Notes under the pieces: generated by a model
What the model was told of the DNA's origin: nothing
The model's database searches: none
Seen by the model: the letters and a program-made list of their open reading frames with translations, nothing else
Origin: Mycolicibacterium malmesburyense
GTDB taxonomy: Bacteria; Actinomycetota; Actinomycetes; Mycobacteriales; Mycobacteriaceae
DNA: 64,000 bases
Reading direction: 5' to 3'
Assembly (NCBI RefSeq): GCF_001050015.1
Contig: NZ_CVTB01000269.1
Span: 62,001-126,000, forward strand
In this document: one piece after another, positions 60,905 to 64,000 of the stretch
Numbering within the stretch: position 1 is the stretch's first letter
How the letters are laid out: each line of letters opens with the position of its first letter
Position numbers and translations under genes: made by a program

Positions 60905-62895
60905 TCCAGGAATCCCCTGCGCGCGTCGCCGGGAGCCGACTGGGGCTGCAGCGTCTTGAGGCGCTCCGACGAACTGAGCTGCCACGGCACCGACGTCACC
61001 ATCACGTTGGGCTCGAACAGCAGACGGCCCTTGAGCCGGAGAGCACTCTGGTTGTGCAGCACCTGTTCCCACCAGTGGCCGACCACATACTCCGGAATGA
61101 ACACGGTGACGACGGTGCGCGGCGACTCCCGGCTGATCCGCTTGACGTAATCGAGCACCGGCCGGGTGATCTCCCGATAAGGCGAGGCGATCACCTTCAG
61201 CGGGACGCTGATGTCGCTGTCCTCCCACTTATGCACCAGCGCGCGCGTCTCACCGTCGTCGACGCTGACGGTGATCGCCTCCAGGGTGTCCGGCCGGGTG
61301 GCCCTGGCGTAGGCCAGCGCACGCATCGTGGGCAGGTGCAGTTTGGACACCAGCACGATCGCGTGGTTGCGGCTGGGCAACACCATGCCCTCGGCCGCTG
61401 CGGCCTGCTCCTCGAGTTCGCGTGCCACGGTGTCGTAATGGCGGTGGATCGACTTCATGATCACGAACAGAATGCTCATCGCCAGGATCGCGATCCACGC
61501 TCCGGCGGCGAATTTCGACACCACGACGACCACCAGCACCGTCGCGGTGCAGGCGCAGCCGATCGTGTTGATGACTCGCGACCGCATCATCTTGCGCCGG
61601 AGCACGGGCTCGGTCTCCGTGCGCAGCAGCCGCGTCCAGTGCCGCACCATGCCGACCTGGCTCAGGGTGAACGAGACGAACACCCCGACGATGTAGAGCT
61701 GGATCAGCGTGGTCACCTCGGCGCGGAACGCCACCACGAACGCGATTGCGGCGACCGCCAGGAACAGGATGCCGTTGGAGAACGCGAGCCGGTCCCCTCG
61801 GGTGTGCAATTGCCGTGGCAGATAACGGTCTTGGGCGAGGATCGAGCCGAGCACCGGGAACCCGTTGAACGCGGTGTTGGCGGCCAGCAACAGGATCAGC
61901 GCCGTGACCCCGGCGATGAGGAACAGACCGATGGCGAAGTCGTGGAACACCGCGTCGGCCAGCTGCGCGATCAGCGTCTTCTGGTGGTAGTCCGGAGGCG
62001 CCCCTCCGAGTTGTTCGTGCGGTCGCTCGGCGATCTGCACACCGGTTTCCTTGGCCAGCATGATGATGCCCATGAACAGCGTGACCGCGAGCAGACCGAG
62101 CAGCGCCAGTGTCGTTGCCGCGTTGCGCGACTTCGGTTTCCGAAACGCCGGCACGCCGTTGCTGATGGCCTCGACACCGGTCAGCGCCGCACTGCCCGAC
62201 GAAAAAGCCCGCGCGACAAGGAAAACCAGGGCGAAACCGAGGATTTCGCCGTGCTCCGAGTGCATCTCGAAGCCCGCGGATTCGGCCTGCAGCGATTCGC
62301 CGAGCACGAAGATCTGGAAGAAGCCCCAGCCGAGCATGACGAACATGCCCACCATGAACGCATACGTCGGGATGGCGAACGCCGTTCCGGATTCCCGGAT
62401 GCCCCGCAGGTTCATCGCCGCCACGAGCAGGATCGCGATCACGGCGAACAGCACCTTGTGCTGGTTGACGAACGGCACCGCCGAACCGATGTTCGACATC
62501 GCCGAGGACATCGAGACCGCGACGGTGAGCACGTAGTCGACCAGCAGCGCGCTCGCAACCGTCAGCCCCGCGGTCGGCCCGAGGTTGGTGGTGACCACTT
62601 CGTAGTCCCCGCCCCCGGACGGATAGGCGTGCACGTTCTGCCGATAGCTGGCGATGACGATCACCATCACGCCGGCCACGGCCAGCCCGATCCACGGCGT
62701 CATCGAGTAGGCGGCCAGGCCGGCCACCGACAGCACCAGGAAGATCTCCTCCGGCGCGTATGCCACCGACGAGAGGGCATCGGAGGCGAAGACCGGCAGC
62801 GCTATCCGCTTCGGCAGCAGAGTGTGCGAAATCCTGTCGCTGCGAAACGGCCTGCCGAGGACCACCCGCCGCGCGAACCTGGATAGCTTGGACAC
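60901..62895 (-). CDS. APC-family amino-acid/potassium-type permease (Rv2690c-like)
   Basis: The 664-residue protein has 12 transmembrane segments with the APC entry FASDALSSVAYAPEEIFL, PSGGGDYEVV, GVEAISNGVPAFRKPKSRNA, and a long C-terminal cytoplasmic domain (about 480-664, with LVSKLHLPTMRALAYA). GTG 62895 (VSKLSRFARR) aligns with the M. tuberculosis start. It is divergent from ceoB with 85 bp between starts, an arrangement conserved in M. tuberculosis, which suggests a link to cation or amino-acid uptake. Confidence 0.92.
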   Translation of the reverse strand: MSKLSRFARRVVLGRPFRSDRISHTLLPKRIALPVFASDALSSVAYAPEEIFLVLSVAGLAAYSMTPWIGLAVAGVMVIVIASYRQNVHAYPSGGGDYEVVTTNLGPTAGLTVASALLVDYVLTVAVSMSSAMSNIGSAVPFVNQHKVLFAVIAILLVAAMNLRGIRESGTAFAIPTYAFMVGMFVMLGWGFFQIFVLGESLQAESAGFEMHSEHGEILGFALVFLVARAFSSGSAALTGVEAISNGVPAFRKPKSRNAATTLALLGLLAVTLFMGIIMLAKETGVQIAERPHEQLGGAPPDYHQKTLIAQLADAVFHDFAIGLFLIAGVTALILLLAANTAFNGFPVLGSILAQDRYLPRQLHTRGDRLAFSNGILFLAVAAIAFVVAFRAEVTTLIQLYIVGVFVSFTLSQVGMVRHWTRLLRTETEPVLRRKMMRSRVINTIGCACTATVLVVVVVSKFAAGAWIAILAMSILFVIMKSIHRHYDTVARELEEQAAAAEGMVLPSRNHAIVLVSKLHLPTMRALAYARATRPDTLEAITVSVDDGETRALVHKWEDSDISVPLKVIASPYREITRPVLDYVKRISRESPRTVVTVFIPEYVVGHWWEQVLHNQSALRLKGRLLFEPNVMVTSVPWQLSSSERLKTLQPQSAPGDARRGFLD

Positions 62896-62980
62896 GAGTG
62901 CCAAGGGTAAGCCCAGCAGCAATTGCCCGTCGGAAAGCTGTAGCGTTCGACTGCGCGGGTTCGACAGGAAGGACCGTGGA

Positions 62981-63652
62981 GTGCGTGTAGTGGTGATGGG
63001 CTGCGGCCGGGTCGGCGCCTCGCTCTCGGACAGCCTCTCCCGGATCGGCCACGACGTCGCGGTCATCGACCGCGACAGCACCGCCTTTCACCGGCTCTCA
63101 CCGGAGTTCTCCGGGGAGCGGGTGCTGGGCATGGGCTTCGACCGCGACGTGCTGCTGCGCGCAGGCATCGAGGAAGCCGGCGCGTTCGCCGCCGTGTCAT
63201 CGGGCGACAACTCCAACATCATCTCGGCGCGGGTGGCCCGCGAGACGTTCGGCGTCGAGCGGGTGGTCGCCCGCATCTACGACGCCAAGCGCGCCGCGGT
63301 CTACGAACGGTTGGGCATCCCGACGGTGGCCACCGTGCCGTGGACCACCGACCGCCTGCTCAACGTGCTGACCCGCGAGACCGAGACCACCAAGTGGCGC
63401 GACCCCACCGGCAACGTCGGCGTCACCGAGTTGGCGATGCACGAGGCGTGGGTGGGCCGCCGGATCACCGACCTCGAGGCGGCCACCGGCGGCCGGGTGG
63501 CATTCCTGATCCGGTTCGGCGCGGGGTTACTGCCGGACGCCAAGACCGTCATTCAGGCCAGCGACCAGGTCTTCATGGCCGCGATCGCCGGGCATATCGC
63601 CGAGGCCCTGGCCATCGCGGCGCTGCCGCCGAGCGAGGACCTCGAGGGATGA
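62981..63652 (+). CDS. ceoB: TrkA-type potassium uptake regulator CeoB
   Basis: The 223-residue protein has a TrkA-N (RCK) domain with the Rossmann motif VMGCGRVGASL and the acidic VIDRD, followed by a TrkA-C domain (about 145-215, GVTELAMHEAWVGRRITDLEAATG). It binds nucleotide and gates a potassium channel or transporter at the membrane. A GGAAGGA precedes the GTG at 62981. It corresponds to Rv2691 and overlaps ceoC by 4 bp. Confidence 0.93.
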   Translation: MRVVVMGCGRVGASLSDSLSRIGHDVAVIDRDSTAFHRLSPEFSGERVLGMGFDRDVLLRAGIEEAGAFAAVSSGDNSNIISARVARETFGVERVVARIYDAKRAAVYERLGIPTVATVPWTTDRLLNVLTRETETTKWRDPTGNVGVTELAMHEAWVGRRITDLEAATGGRVAFLIRFGAGLLPDAKTVIQASDQVFMAAIAGHIAEALAIAALPPSEDLEG

Positions 63653-64000
63653 AAGTCGCCATCGCCGGGGCCGGCGCGGTCGGCCGGTCCATCGCCCGCG
63701 AACTCGTCGACACCCACGATGTGACGCTGCTCGAACGCAATCCCGACCACATCGACGTCGACGCGATCCCGGCGGCGCAGTGGCGGCTGGGCGATGCGTG
63801 CGAGCTGACCGTGCTCGAGTCCGTCCAGCTCGAGCAGTTCGACGTGGTCATCGCGGCCACCGGCGACGACAAGGTCAACGTCGTGGTGAGCCTGCTGGCC
63901 AAGACCGAGTTCGCGGTGTCGCGGGTGGTGGCCCGCGTGAACGACCCGCGCAACGAGTGGTTGTTCGACGAGAGCTGGGGGGTCGACGTGGCGGTGTCGA
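63649..64000 (+). CDS. ceoC: TrkA-type potassium uptake regulator CeoC (3' end outside window)
   Basis: The gene begins with an ATG overlapping the ceoB stop (ATGA) and is cut by the window edge after about 117 codons. The visible part is a TrkA-N domain: MKVAIAGAGAVGRSIARELV, acidic TLLERNPDHIDV, and AATGDDKVNVVVSLLAKTEF. It corresponds to Rv2692 and should form the second RCK subunit with CeoB. Confidence 0.9.
   Translation, partial: MKVAIAGAGAVGRSIARELVDTHDVTLLERNPDHIDVDAIPAAQWRLGDACELTVLESVQLEQFDVVIAATGDDKVNVVVSLLAKTEFAVSRVVARVNDPRNEWLFDESWGVDVAVS

Noticed and set aside
61054..62886. 610-residue open frame antisense to the APC permease
   Set aside because: Composition is dominated by His, Arg, Gln and Asp, typical of a shadow frame; the permease on the other strand is a clear family member.

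Overview
The window looks like chromosome from a non-tuberculous, probably fast-growing mycobacterium (Mycolicibacterium type). It is GC-rich and carries mycobacterial marker genes: the phosphatidylinositol mannoside operon pgsA1-patA-pimA, the arabinofuranosyltransferase aftC, an MPT63-like secreted protein, hemQ-hemY-hemE, and the ceoBC potassium-uptake pair. Gene order follows two blocks of the M. tuberculosis map as I recall it, about Rv2603c-Rv2614c and about Rv2670c-Rv2692. Several genes of that map (the Rv2608 PPE gene, echA15) are absent here and other genes are inserted. No rRNA, CRISPR array, insertion sequence or integrase was seen.

Layout. 1-4.1 kb: partial MscS channel, a possible 30-aa protein, an NTF2-like protein, YebC, and an acyl-CoA dehydrogenase divergent from an unknown protein across a perfect inverted repeat. 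4.1-13 kb (minus): pdxT-tesB-pdxS, then an unbroken overlapping operon thrS-HIT-pgsA1-patA-pimA-membrane protein-NUDIX, in which every junction is the same four-base GTGA overlap. 13-20.5 kb: PGPGW membrane protein, thioesterase, aldo/keto reductase, DUF1990, GAF-ANTAR regulator, L,D-transpeptidase, a proline-rich secreted protein, a holin-like/DUF3618 pair, L-lactate dehydrogenase and a split-barrel flavoprotein. 20.5-22.8 kb: four tRNA genes (Val, Gly, Cys, Val) followed by a short accessory stretch with repeats, a DUF6197 gene and a frameshifted zinc-ribbon gene. 22.8-28.4 kb: secreted protein, AraC-type regulator, SRPBCC protein, a Clp-N/HTH protein with tandem operators, a sigma-factor/ogt pair, an MPT63-like protein with a KstR-type site, an acetyltransferase and an AFG1-family ATPase.

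28.4-42 kb: RibD-like reductase, a TAP-family lipoprotein lacking the usual nucleophile, aftC, and then the most unusual part of the window. A small-molecule-kinase-like gene is followed after 2 bp by an 8.2-kb gene for a 2738-residue adenylate cyclase/AAA ATPase. Its last 1650 residues are six tandem copies of a ~275-residue NTF2-like double module. Its stop codon overlaps the start of msrB. In M. tuberculosis aftC and msrB are neighbours, so the kinase-cyclase pair appears to be an insertion. 42-51.6 kb: the coproporphyrin-dependent haem genes, DUF3000, RNase D, two alpha/beta hydrolases and dxs. 51.6-59.2 kb: nhaA and two ABC exporter systems, one with a GbsR/MarR-type regulator. All three transport units share a 17-bp element, CCGGGAAGYCTGGTCGG, placed 13-15 bp after a predicted -10 box, so it would lie at the very 5' end of each mRNA. 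59.2-64 kb: a Pyr_excise-like protein, a TrmA-type methyltransferase, an APC permease and ceoB-ceoC, the last cut by the window edge.

Starts were chosen by Shine-Dalgarno sequence, overlap with the upstream gene and remembered M. tuberculosis homologues. Functional names rest on motif recognition by eye; no database search was possible.
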